The notes below the pieces were generated by a model. The model did no database searches. It was given only the letters and a program-made list of their open reading frames with translations, and was not told the origin of the DNA. Both the position numbers and the translations under genes were made by a program. Below are positions 55,668-64,000 of a stretch of DNA of 64,000 bases, in pieces. Numbering within the stretch: the first letter of the stretch is position 1; each line of letters opens with the position of its first letter. Source of the stretch: Sphingomonas sp. HF-S4 (GTDB taxonomy: Bacteria > Pseudomonadota > Alphaproteobacteria > Sphingomonadales > Sphingomonadaceae); assembly GCF_032911445.1 (NCBI RefSeq), contig NZ_JAWJEJ010000001.1, positions 992,001 to 1,056,000 on the forward strand, given 5' to 3'.

Positions 55668-56852
55668 CTACCCCGGACTGTGTTCGGGGGCGGCCCTGTG
55701 CGCGATTCCCCGCTCGACGCCGCGCAGCTCGGCAAGGCCTCGCATGCGGCCGAGCAGCGAATAACCCGGCAGCGTAGTCTTCGCGAGGTCGTCTAGCATC
55801 TGGTGTCCGTGATCCGGCCGCATCGGGATCGATCGCCCCTCTCGGCGTTGCAGCGCATGGATCCGGGAAACAAGCTCCACCATTTCGGCGTCACCCTCGA
55901 GATGCGCCGCTTCGTGGAACACCCCGTCGCCCTCCCGCTGGACCGAGCGGAGGTGGAGGAAGCCGATCCGGCTTCCAAGACGCTGGATCATCCCGGGCAA
56001 GTCGTTGTCCGCTCGTGCGCCGAACGATCCCGCGCAGAAGCACAAGCCGTTCGAAGGATTGGGCACGCGATCGAAGAGCGCGGCGACATCATCCTCGGTG
56101 CTCACCACCCGTGGAAGCCCGAACAGCGCGAAGGGCGGGTCGTCCGGATGGACCACGAGGCGGATTCCCAATTCATCGGCCATCGGACATACCGCTTCGA
56201 GAAAAGCGATGTGGTTCGCACGCAGCGCCTCGGCATCGATCCCCTCATATTGCGCAAGCGCGGCGCGGAACTGGTCGAGCGTGAAGGTCTCCTCGCTTCC
56301 GGGCAGGCCGGCGATGACGGTCCGTTGCAATCGATCGCGCTCGATCGCGTCCATGGCATGAAAGCGCCGCTCGGCACTCGTGAGCAGATCGGGCGGATAG
56401 TCGCGCTCGGCACCGGGACGGCGCAGCACGTGCATGTCGAAGACCGCCGCCGCCTCGAGCTCGAAACGCAGCGCCAGCGCACCATCGGGCATCGCCCACG
56501 CCAGATCGGTGCGGGTCCAATCGAGCACCGGCATGAAATTATAGGTAACCGTCCGAATGCCGCAGGCGGCCAGGTTGGCGAGGCTGGCGCGATAGTGATC
56601 GATCATTTCCTCCCAGCCCGCACCGCGCGTCTTGATCGCATCGGGAACAGGCAGGCTCTCGACCACCGTCCAGCCCAGGCCGGCAGCCTCGATCATCGCT
56701 TTGCGGGCGCGGATCGTCTCACATGGCCAGACCGCGCCATTGGCGATCTCGTGCAGCGCGGTGACCACTTCAGAGGCGCCGGCCTGTCGAATGTCGCGCA
56801 ATGAGACCGGATCCGACGGGCCGAACCAGCGCATCGTGTGAATCATCAACAT
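55668..56852 (-). CDS. uxuA: Mannonate dehydratase
   Basis: A 394-residue TIM-barrel enzyme that dehydrates D-mannonate to 2-keto-3-deoxygluconate in glucuronate breakdown. Family marks are MRWFGPSDPVSLRDIRQAG at the N-terminus, TVTYNFMPVLDWTRTDL near 108-124, LVVHPDDPP near 225, CFCAGSFGARADND near 260 and MRPDHGHQM near 345. His, Cys, His and Asp at the metal site are present. The ATG at 56852 follows GGCGGAG. It lies downstream of a TBDR gene on the same strand. Its product joins the same Entner-Doudoroff-type route as the kduI pathway, although the two genes are 44 kb apart. Confidence 0.94.
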   Translation of the reverse strand: MLMIHTMRWFGPSDPVSLRDIRQAGASEVVTALHEIANGAVWPCETIRARKAMIEAAGLGWTVVESLPVPDAIKTRGAGWEEMIDHYRASLANLAACGIRTVTYNFMPVLDWTRTDLAWAMPDGALALRFELEAAAVFDMHVLRRPGAERDYPPDLLTSAERRFHAMDAIERDRLQRTVIAGLPGSEETFTLDQFRAALAQYEGIDAEALRANHIAFLEAVCPMADELGIRLVVHPDDPPFALFGLPRVVSTEDDVAALFDRVPNPSNGLCFCAGSFGARADNDLPGMIQRLGSRIGFLHLRSVQREGDGVFHEAAHLEGDAEMVELVSRIHALQRREGRSIPMRPDHGHQMLDDLAKTTLPGYSLLGRMRGLAELRGVERGIAHRAAPEHSPG

Positions 56853-56982
56853 CGTCGCGCTCCGCCTGAAAGCCACATGGGAACGTCTGCACGCGTGGTC
56901 GCCACAAGGCCCGTAACCCGTGGCGATCGACTGATCCGGACCGTGCGCGCGTCCCGGCCAGGGGCGCGCGCACGACCGACCG

Positions 56983-59900
56983 TCAGAACTGGAAGTTTAC
57001 CGCCAGCGCGAAGGTGCGCCCGAAATAGGCCGTGTAGAGGGGGTCCTTTCGCACCGTATCGACCGTCAGACGATTGGTCTCGTTGGTGATATTGCTCACC
57101 TCGGCGATCAGCTTGATGTTGTCGCTGAGATTGTACGAAGCGGAAGCATCGATGAAGACCGAGCTTGCGTTCGAAGTCGAGTCGGCGTCGACCGAGCCGC
57201 TCGGCACGGCGGTTAGGAACGCCGCCCGATAGTTGACCGTCGAACGGATGCTGAACTTGCTGTCTTCGTAATAGAGCGTTCCGCTCGCCGTCTCCGGCGA
57301 CAGGCCGACCAGCGGTGCCGTGCGGGAGAGCGTCGGCGAAATGACGTAATTGATGTTCGAGCGAACCCGCGTGAAATTGCCGAGCGCGCCGAAATTGCTC
57401 AGCGCTCCGGGCAGGAAGCGGAACGGCAGCTGCACGTTGAGTTCGAACCCGCGCAGCGGCCCGCCCGGCGTGTTGTTGCTGCGCTGGACGGTGAATTGGT
57501 CGGTCGGCCGCAACTGGGTGCCGTCGAGCAAGGTAAGGGGCAGGCCGATGTCCTGGAACGCCACCTGCTGGCTCGTCGTCTGGATATAGGTCTCGATGTT
57601 CTTGTAGAAATAGGCGACCGAGATCAGCGAGCCGGGCGAGAAATACCATTCGAGCGCCGCGTCGAAGGTGTTGGCGCGGATCGGCTCGAGAAACGGATTG
57701 CTGAACGATGCGGTCTGGATCACGAGGTTGGCAGACCCTGCCGGTATAAGTTGCCCGTAGGACGGGCGCGACATCACCCGCGCGGCGGACGCGCGCGCGA
57801 TCAGGTTGGGCGTGATGTCGAGCGCGAGGTTGACCGACGGCAGCCAGTCTTCGTAGCTGCGTCCCACTTCCGAAATGACGAAGCGCGACGGATAGGTCGA
57901 TCCTGCCGGTGCGGCGGTGGTGATCGGACCGTAGGTGTCGAGCCTAGTATGAATGTAGCGCACGCCCGCATCGCCGCGCAGGGCGAAAGGCAACGTCTCG
58001 GCCGTGTTGAACTTGACCATCAGATAGCCAGAGCCGTATTTCTCCTGGACGCCGCCATAGGTGCCCTTGGCGCATTCGACGCTGCAATAAACATAGCTGT
58101 CGAGACCGACGGCGGTGCGGAACTTGTCGGGATCGACCGAGACGAAATCCTGCAGCTGCCCATCGAGATTCTCGCCCACGCCGCTAGTCACCGTGGTGAA
58201 ACTCGACAGGGCGACGCCGGCGGGTAGTGCAAGCGGCGTTCCGGTGGCGAGCTGCCGTTCGCGCGCGGTATATTTGTTCGTGCGGTACTGGCCGCCGGCC
58301 TGGATGGTGAAGCCGGGCGCCGCCCTCCACTCGGTATTCAGTTCGAACGTCTTGCTGGTGATCGTATTGCTGCGGATGAAATTCGACAGCTGGCCGCGCT
58401 GGTCGCCGTTCGCGAGCGGCGGGCCGTATTGGAACAGCGCGGGATTGGTCGTGTCGATCCCGTAGCCGATCTTCGGGATATCGGGGTTGTCGCGGAAATC
58501 GATCGAGAAGTTGCGGCTGTCGTTCGAATCGATCGCCACCTGCAGGCGATTCACGTCGAGTTTCGATTCGTTGATGCCGGCCAAGCCGAACACTCGGAAG
58601 CTGTCGGAAAAGCGGTGATCCAGGTTGAGGTTCACCTGGCGGTAGGTTGAGGTGAACCTTTCGTCCTGCATCTCCGATCGCAGATCTACGCCGTCGAACA
58701 GGCCATGGATCAGTGATCCGTTGTCGTCGACTTCGATGTCGCGAACCGACGTCAACGGCTGCCCGTTGTTCGAAATCGCACGGCCGAACGAGCGCCCGTC
58801 GAACATCTGGTCCAGCCGGTTGACCTTGAAGCGCGAATAGAGGCCGTCGATCGAGATATCGGTATCGTCGCTGGGCTTCCATTGCAGAGTTAGCGTGCCG
58901 GCGAGACGCTCCTGGTCCTGGGTGCTCTTCACCGGCCGCGGCAGACGCGGCAGATATACGCCACCGCCTGGACGTCCGTTCACCCCGGTGCGGCTCATGA
59001 TATAGTCATACGCCGCCTGCGTGCCGGTGCGCGGGTTGCCGGTGCTGCAATTGTTGGCGTCAGAGCCGATCGGCGTGCCGTTCGGCTGCGTATAGCCGGG
59101 GACCGGGCTCGACACCGGCGCCCCTTTGTAAACGTAACCGATGGGCGTGCAGAACGGGAAGATCACGCCGGCATTGGCAGTGCCCGCGGGCTGCGCCAGC
59201 CCATAAACCGTGGTCGGCACGACATCGACCGCCGAATAGGCGTATTCCTCGATATGCCGCTTCGAATAAGCGATGCTGCCGAGAACGCCGAACGTATCGC
59301 CGAACTTCTTCGATATCAGCGCGGAGAGCCGGGGATCGGCTTTCTTGCTGATGTCGTTGTAGATGCCGCGGGCGGTGCCCGAGAAGACAAAGTCCTGGCG
59401 CTGGTCGAACGGCTTGGGCGCGCGCAGATCGACCGTCGCGCCAAGCGACCCCTCCTCGACATCGGCGGACAGCGTCTTGCGGACGGACAGCGACGAGAAG
59501 ATTTCGGTAGGGAAGGTCACGAAGTCGAACGAGCGCCCGGTCGCGACACCGCCGCGGATGTCGCTGCCGCTGACCTGCGACACGCCTTCCATGCCGTTGA
59601 TCCGCACGCGCGTGAACTGCGCGCCGAGGCCGCGAACCGAGATGTTGCGGCCCTCGCCGCCGTCGCCGCGCGACAGCGCGACGCCCGGGACGCGCTGCAT
59701 CGATTCGGCAAGATTGCTGTCGGGAAACTTGCCGATGTCTTCCGAGACGATCGAATCAACGGCGGCGGTTTCCTCACGCTTGAGGTTGAGCGCGTTGTCG
59801 AGGGACGCGCGGAAGCCCTGGACGACAATCTCCTGCTCCTGCGTTTGCGCCTCGGCTGCGGGCGGGGCGGACTCCTGTCGGACATCTGGCACCGGTGCAG

Positions 59901-59991
59901 CCGATTGGGCTTGTGCCGAGGTGGCAGTCAGTAGGCCTGTCAGGCTGGCCGAGACCAACAGTCCCGCCCGGCAGAAACGATCGCGAGTCAT
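56983..59991 (-). CDS. TonB-dependent receptor of the glycoside/uronate block
   Basis: A 1002-residue outer-membrane transporter. It has a signal peptide to about residue 28, a Gln/Pro/Ala-rich stretch, a TonB box (EIVVQGFRASLDNALNLKRE), a plug with IGKFPDSNLAESMQRVPGVAL and a barrel ending in FQF. The pattern is that of the large sugar-linked receptors of sphingomonads and Caulobacter. No STN domain is present. It is divergent from the DUF1080 gene across a region with GntR-like palindromes and is followed by uxuA on the same strand, so a uronate-containing glycoside is the likely cargo. Confidence 0.92.
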   Translation of the reverse strand: MTRDRFCRAGLLVSASLTGLLTATSAQAQSAAPVPDVRQESAPPAAEAQTQEQEIVVQGFRASLDNALNLKREETAAVDSIVSEDIGKFPDSNLAESMQRVPGVALSRGDGGEGRNISVRGLGAQFTRVRINGMEGVSQVSGSDIRGGVATGRSFDFVTFPTEIFSSLSVRKTLSADVEEGSLGATVDLRAPKPFDQRQDFVFSGTARGIYNDISKKADPRLSALISKKFGDTFGVLGSIAYSKRHIEEYAYSAVDVVPTTVYGLAQPAGTANAGVIFPFCTPIGYVYKGAPVSSPVPGYTQPNGTPIGSDANNCSTGNPRTGTQAAYDYIMSRTGVNGRPGGGVYLPRLPRPVKSTQDQERLAGTLTLQWKPSDDTDISIDGLYSRFKVNRLDQMFDGRSFGRAISNNGQPLTSVRDIEVDDNGSLIHGLFDGVDLRSEMQDERFTSTYRQVNLNLDHRFSDSFRVFGLAGINESKLDVNRLQVAIDSNDSRNFSIDFRDNPDIPKIGYGIDTTNPALFQYGPPLANGDQRGQLSNFIRSNTITSKTFELNTEWRAAPGFTIQAGGQYRTNKYTARERQLATGTPLALPAGVALSSFTTVTSGVGENLDGQLQDFVSVDPDKFRTAVGLDSYVYCSVECAKGTYGGVQEKYGSGYLMVKFNTAETLPFALRGDAGVRYIHTRLDTYGPITTAAPAGSTYPSRFVISEVGRSYEDWLPSVNLALDITPNLIARASAARVMSRPSYGQLIPAGSANLVIQTASFSNPFLEPIRANTFDAALEWYFSPGSLISVAYFYKNIETYIQTTSQQVAFQDIGLPLTLLDGTQLRPTDQFTVQRSNNTPGGPLRGFELNVQLPFRFLPGALSNFGALGNFTRVRSNINYVISPTLSRTAPLVGLSPETASGTLYYEDSKFSIRSTVNYRAAFLTAVPSGSVDADSTSNASSVFIDASASYNLSDNIKLIAEVSNITNETNRLTVDTVRKDPLYTAYFGRTFALAVNFQF

Positions 59992-60088
59992 TCCCCTCTC
60001 CCCTCAACCCGGGCCTCGGCGTTTCCGAGATCCCGGAGGTAACGTCAGCAATTCGATTTTGTTTTTGCCTATGGTGGGATTGCTAGCA

Positions 60089-60140
60089 TGGTCAGACCAC
60101 ATTGGCAAATTTTGGTCGAATGTATATTACAATGTGGTCT
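60089..60140. promoter_or_regulatory. Candidate GntR-type operator and long inverted repeat
   Basis: TGGTCAGACCA at 60089-60099 is a palindrome (centre base apart) fitting the FadR-type pattern TnGT-N3-ACnA. A second, imperfect copy, TGGTCTGGCA, lies at 60135-60144. In addition AGACCACATTG at 60094-60104 is repeated inverted at 60130-60140. All lie in the AT-rich 258-base divergent gap between the receptor and the DUF1080 gene. The regulator is not in this neighbourhood; the GntR protein at 17630-18403 has different-looking sites. Confidence 0.5.
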
Positions 60141-60249
60141 GGCAGCGGTTAGAAAGAGCTCCTAGCGTATTGCAGATTAGGCATGAGTGGCCTGACCAAA
60201 GGCGTAACCGGCGCGATACGAACGTGCGGCAACAAGGCGAGGATATGAA

Positions 60250-61662
60250 ATGGCGGTAGGAATGATGCGGCTCGCGATTCTGGGTTGGGCGGCAACCGGG
60301 TTGGTTGCTGCCGGTCTGGCAACTCCCGCCGCCCTGGCGCAGCAAGCCGCACCCTGGCACGCACTGACTCCCGCGCCGGATTTGAAAGGATGGCACGTCA
60401 CCGGGGGCAATGCGAAGTTCGAGGTCGAGGCCGGCGAACTCGTCGGTCGCGCCGCTCCAGGGTCGACGAACAGCTGGCTGGTTTCGGATGCTAACTATGG
60501 CGACTTCATCCTGGAGTTCGACGCCAAGACCGATCCGAAGCTCAATTCCGGGGTGATGATCCGGGGGCAGAGCCGGCCCGATTATCGCGATGGAGTAGTG
60601 CATGGCTACCAGGCTGAGATCGATCCGTCGGCGCGGGGCTGGAGCGGCGGCATCTATGACGAGCAGCGCAGGCAATGGCTCTATACGCTCGGTCGCAACG
60701 ATGCCGCCCGCAAGGCCTTCCGGCCGGGCGACTGGAACCGGTATCGGGTCGAGGCGATCGGCAATCGTCTGCGCACCTGGGTGAACGGGGTGCCCGCCGC
60801 CGACATCGCCGACAATATGGACGCACGCGGCTTCATCGCTTTCCAGGTGCACGCAATTTCCGATGCAGAGGCGAGCCGGGGGCCGCAGGTACGCTTCCGC
60901 AATGTACGGATCATCACCGACGCGCCTGCGCGGTTCGCCACCAAGGCGACGCCGCTCGAACAGCAGGGATGGCTGGCCAATCAACTGACCGAGGCCGAGC
61001 GACGCGCGGGGTGGAAGCTGCTCTGGGACGGCAAGACGACCAATGGATGGCGCAGCGCGAAGGCCGCGGATTTCCCCAAGAAGGGCTGGTCGATCCGCGA
61101 CGGCGTGCTTTCGGTCGACGGGGCCGATGGCGCGGAGTCCACCAATGGCGGCGACATCGTCACCACACGCGACTATCGCGATTTCGAGCTTTCGGTGGAT
61201 TTCCGGCTGACTCCGGGCGCGAATAGCGGGATCAAATATTTCGTCGATCCCGATCTGCTCAAGGGCGAAGGCTCGGCGATCGGTCTCGAGTTCCAGCTGC
61301 TCGACGACGCGCGGCATCCCGACGCCAAGATGGGCCGCGACGGCAATCGCACGCTCGGATCGCTCTACGACCTGATCACCGCGCGCAACCTTTCGGACCC
61401 TGATAGTGCGAACAAGCGGTTCAATCCGCCCGGCGAGTGGAACCGCGCGGTGGTGGTCAGCCGGGGCCGCCATGTCGAGCATTGGCTCAACGGGTTCAAG
61501 GTGGTCGAATATGAGCGCGGATCGCCCGCATATCGTGCGCTCGTCGCGCAGAGCAAATACGCGAAATGGCCGAATTTCGGTGAGCGTGATGCCGGGCCGA
61601 TCCTGTTGCAGGATCACGGTAACCGCGTCGACTTCCGCTCCATCAAGCTCCGTGAATTCTAA
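60250..61662 (+). CDS. Secreted protein with two DUF1080 (3-keto-disaccharide hydrolase) domains
   Basis: A 470-residue protein with a signal peptide cleaved near residue 30. Two DUF1080 modules follow: about residues 35-220 (WHALTPAPDLKGWHVTGG; SGVMIRGQ; GDWNRYRVEAIGNRLRTWVNG) and about 240-470 (LWDGKTTNGWRSAK; NSGIKYFVD; GEWNRAVVVSRGRHVEHWLNG). The family includes hydrolases or lyases that cleave 3-keto-glycosides. A Gfo/Idh/MocA gene follows 12 bases later, the oxidoreductase type that makes 3-keto-glycosides. A domain duplication is clear from the parallel WN and LNG motifs. Confidence 0.88.
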   Translation: MAVGMMRLAILGWAATGLVAAGLATPAALAQQAAPWHALTPAPDLKGWHVTGGNAKFEVEAGELVGRAAPGSTNSWLVSDANYGDFILEFDAKTDPKLNSGVMIRGQSRPDYRDGVVHGYQAEIDPSARGWSGGIYDEQRRQWLYTLGRNDAARKAFRPGDWNRYRVEAIGNRLRTWVNGVPAADIADNMDARGFIAFQVHAISDAEASRGPQVRFRNVRIITDAPARFATKATPLEQQGWLANQLTEAERRAGWKLLWDGKTTNGWRSAKAADFPKKGWSIRDGVLSVDGADGAESTNGGDIVTTRDYRDFELSVDFRLTPGANSGIKYFVDPDLLKGEGSAIGLEFQLLDDARHPDAKMGRDGNRTLGSLYDLITARNLSDPDSANKRFNPPGEWNRAVVVSRGRHVEHWLNGFKVVEYERGSPAYRALVAQSKYAKWPNFGERDAGPILLQDHGNRVDFRSIKLREF

Positions 61663-61674
61663 GAAGGAAAGCCG

Positions 61675-62988
61675 ATGCTGAATCGCAGGACGATGATCAA
61701 AGGCGCGGGCGCAACGCTGGGAGTCGCGATGAGCGCGAAGAGCTACGCGCGGATCAGGGGCGCGAACGATCGGCTACGCGTCGCCGTGGTGGGCGTTAAC
61801 GGCCGCGGGCAGGCGCACATGAGCGCCTTCTCCAAGCTGCCCAATGTCGAGATCAGCCATCTGGTCGATGTCGATTCACAGGTGCTGGCGAAGCGCGCGG
61901 CCGAGTTCGCCGCAAAGGGGCACGCAGCACCGCAGACCGAGGGTGACTATCGCCGGCTTTTCGAGCGCAAGGCAGTCGACATCGTTACAGTCGCAACCCC
62001 TGACCATTGGCATGCCAAGCTGGGTGTCGACGCGATGGATTCGGGACACCACGTCTATCTCGAAAAGCCGATCGGCATGGCGCCTGCGGAGGGCGAGGCG
62101 CTGATCGCGGTCCAGCGACGCACCGGACGCAAGCTCCAGGTCGGCAACCAGCAGCGCTCGAGTGCGGAAACGCAGCAGCTCGTCGCCCTGGTCAAGGCCG
62201 GCGAACTGGGAACCGTATACGAGGCGCAGACCTGGTACGCGAACAATCGCGTATCGATCGGGCGCGGACGCGAAGTCGCGCCGCCGGCGCACCTCAATTG
62301 GGATCTGTGGCAAGGGCCCCGACCGCGCGGCCCCTATCGCTCGAATCTCGTTCCCTACAATTGGCACTGGTTCTGGAAATACGGCACCGGCGAGACGTGC
62401 AACAATGCGATGCACGAACTCGACGTGGCACGCTGGGCGATGGGCCTGGAATTCCCCGAAAAGGTCACCGCGCGCGGATCGCGACAGTTCTTCCGTGGCG
62501 ACGACTGGGAGATGTACGACACGCTGGCGCTCGACCTCGCTTATCCCGATGGGCGCACGATCCGCTGGGATGGCAACAGCTGCAACGGCATGCTGCGCTA
62601 CGGCCGCGGCCGCGGCGTGCTGCTGCTCGGCACGAAGGGATCGGCGGTCGTCGATCGCAACGGCTATGAACTGTTCGATCTCGCCGGCAAAATGGTGCGC
62701 GAGGTCAAGGCAGCGGCGACTTCGGAAACCACGGGCGCGGTGGGCGAAGGGGCGCTGGACGTCTACCATGCCGGCAACCTGGTCGACGTGATCCGGGGCC
62801 GCGCACCCGCCCTCGCCTCGCCGATCCGCGAGGGACATATCAGCACCGCGCTTTGCCACCTCGGCAACATCGCTTACCGGACCGGCTCGGAGCTTACGCT
62901 CGACGTCGCGTCCGGGAGGCCGAAGGCATCGGAGGCGATGAAGCTATGGTCGGTGGCGTATCAGCCTGGCTGGGAGGTGAAGGCCTGA
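61675..62988 (+). CDS. Secreted Gfo/Idh/MocA oxidoreductase
   Basis: A 437-residue oxidoreductase with a Tat-type N-terminus (NRRTMIKGAGATLG, residues 3-16). The Rossmann site VAVVGVNGRG lies near 37-46, VTVATPDHWHAKL near 104 and YLEKPIGM near 125. The segment NNAMHELDVARWAMG near 242 is the usual second half of the active site. It is translated 12 bases after the two-domain DUF1080 gene, with an AAGGAAAG ribosome site. The pair is a plausible oxidise-then-cleave module for a glycoside in the periplasm. It is a paralogue of 54158-55483. Confidence 0.9.
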   Translation: MLNRRTMIKGAGATLGVAMSAKSYARIRGANDRLRVAVVGVNGRGQAHMSAFSKLPNVEISHLVDVDSQVLAKRAAEFAAKGHAAPQTEGDYRRLFERKAVDIVTVATPDHWHAKLGVDAMDSGHHVYLEKPIGMAPAEGEALIAVQRRTGRKLQVGNQQRSSAETQQLVALVKAGELGTVYEAQTWYANNRVSIGRGREVAPPAHLNWDLWQGPRPRGPYRSNLVPYNWHWFWKYGTGETCNNAMHELDVARWAMGLEFPEKVTARGSRQFFRGDDWEMYDTLALDLAYPDGRTIRWDGNSCNGMLRYGRGRGVLLLGTKGSAVVDRNGYELFDLAGKMVREVKAAATSETTGAVGEGALDVYHAGNLVDVIRGRAPALASPIREGHISTALCHLGNIAYRTGSELTLDVASGRPKASEAMKLWSVAYQPGWEVKA

Positions 62989-63041
62989 CTGGGTGGGCAA
63001 CCATGGCGCGGCCGCCAGTCTATCCGGGGCGGTCAATCTAC

Positions 63042-64000
63042 CTAACGGGCTGCATCGGCGGCCGCGTTGATCGTGTCACGCGCCTGGGATTCGCCCTCCT
63101 GTAGGCGTGCCCGATAGCGCTTCAGCCGGAGCTCCATTCCATCGTGTCGCTCTCTTAGCAGCGCCTGGGCCGTGCGACCAAACGGCAGCGCCTCGCCCCG
63201 AACTGCCCGGGCGGAAAGGTCGTTGCTCATACGAACGTTTTCGGCGCTGGCGATGTTGCTGACGCAGACCGCAGCGCTGCTGAGCGCGTTTGACGTTTGC
63301 ACGGAGTTGCTCGCGATGGCGTTGCTCTCGCGTATGGCGTTCGAGGCTCGGCGATTGGATTCGCGCACCCGCCCGAGGGTCTGGTCATAATCGGCGCGGC
63401 TGTTGACGTTGACGAAATTGCCGCCGCCCGCATCCGAGACGGCCTTCAGCGCGGCTGCTTCGCTGGACGGCAGGCCGAAGCCGATGATGTTGACGATCGC
63501 ACGGGTCGTGCCGCCGTTGATCCGCCCCGCGGTCGCCACCGGATCGCCGCCGCAGGTCTCCTGACCATCGGAAACGACATAAATGACCTGCTCTCCCTTG
63601 GTGGACGAGCGGGCGAGTAGCGCCTCGGCCCGTGCGAGGCCGGCGGCAAGTGGTGTCCAGCCGACCGCCCGAACCCGGGAGACGGCGGCACCGAGCCGCG
63701 CGCGATCGTTTGACATCGGGGCCAGCAGGTCGACGCCGGCGCAAGACCGGGCTTTGCCCGCCTCGCTGTTGTCGCCCTGTTGCCCAAAGACAAGCAGCGA
63801 GGCCTCTACGGACGACGGCAGCCCGTCAAGGAAGCGCGTGGCGGCGTCGCGGGCGAGATCGAGTTTGGTCTGCCCGCCGATCCGGCCCGCCATCGAGCCG
63901 GAGCCGTCGATCGCAACGACGACGCGGACCGATGGAACGCGCGGCCCGAGGCCATCGTCCGTCCGCGCTTCCAGCTTCGGCCGATCCAGCCCGACCTCGG
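63042..64000 (-). CDS. von Willebrand factor A domain protein, cut by the window edge
   Basis: The reading frame is open through the right edge, so the N-terminus is missing; 319 residues are visible. The metal-ion-dependent adhesion site is complete: DGSGS at 63894-63908 region, the Thr in GWTPLAAGL and the Asp in VVSDGQETCGGD. After the domain comes an unusual stretch of repeated Ser-Asn pairs (RESNRRASNAIRESNAIASN and on), then a charged, helical C-terminus. It resembles Ca-activated chloride channel/BatA-like VWA proteins, but the function cannot be told from this part. It converges on the oxidoreductase at 61675-62988. Confidence 0.8.
   Translation of the reverse strand, partial: EVGLDRPKLEARTDDGLGPRVPSVRVVVAIDGSGSMAGRIGGQTKLDLARDAATRFLDGLPSSVEASLLVFGQQGDNSEAGKARSCAGVDLLAPMSNDRARLGAAVSRVRAVGWTPLAAGLARAEALLARSSTKGEQVIYVVSDGQETCGGDPVATAGRINGGTTRAIVNIIGFGLPSSEAAALKAVSDAGGGNFVNVNSRADYDQTLGRVRESNRRASNAIRESNAIASNSVQTSNALSSAAVCVSNIASAENVRMSNDLSARAVRGEALPFGRTAQALLRERHDGMELRLKRYRARLQEGESQARDTINAAADAAR

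Overview
The window is high-GC DNA from an alphaproteobacterium, most likely a sphingomonad (Sphingomonas or a close relative). Evidence: five intact TonB-dependent receptors (TBDRs), FecI/FecR signalling, twin-arginine periplasmic enzymes, uronate catabolism genes and dense operons with 4-nt overlaps. No rRNA, tRNA, CRISPR array, insertion sequence or phage gene was seen. The assignment rests on gene content and base composition only.

Layout. (1) 1-8664: a Tat-exported amidase; a collapsed sigma-factor/receptor fusion remnant; a complete FecI-FecR-TBDR signalling locus ending in a secreted sulfatase. The sigma gene and the receptor share an upstream motif, GTGACGGAAAG-N15-CGT. (2) 8700-11399: a DUF4157 (eCIS-core) protein fused to an OmpA-like domain. 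(3) 11641-19527: a uronate block with kduI, a secreted PHP/CehA-like protein, a TBDR, a GntR regulator and a DUF4861 protein. (4) 19550-38982: a large organosulfur block, the most interesting part. It holds three DszB-type desulfinase paralogues, a DszA/NtaA-type monooxygenase, a class II aldolase-like protein, a heterodimeric ABC exporter, a sigma-54 activator with no N-terminal sensor domain (SfnR-like), a sulfonate-type ABC importer with two different permeases, a nitroreductase, two luciferase-like monooxygenases and a TBDR. (5) 39244-50760: a giant autotransporter with a 92-residue repeat array. (6) 51062-53919: two regulators and an SDR/epimerase. (7) 54158-62988: two secreted Gfo/Idh/MocA oxidoreductases, mannonate dehydratase, a TBDR and a two-domain DUF1080 protein, consistent with glycoside 3-oxidation and uronate use. 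(8) 63042-64000: a von Willebrand A protein cut by the window edge.

How the genes fit together. In block 4, four separate sites match the sigma-54 consensus with an exact GG-N10-GC spacing. One lies before each of the two desulfinase operons, one before the importer/monooxygenase operon and one before the outer-membrane receptor. With the activator gene in their midst, this predicts one sulfur-starvation regulon: receptor, importer, FMN monooxygenases, desulfinases, then sulfite. The combination of three desulfinase paralogues (one lacking the catalytic His position), an aldolase-like enzyme and an asymmetric ABC exporter does not match a characterised dsz, ssu or sfn operon known to me, and is the best candidate for an undescribed system. 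Its substrate cannot be read from the sequence.
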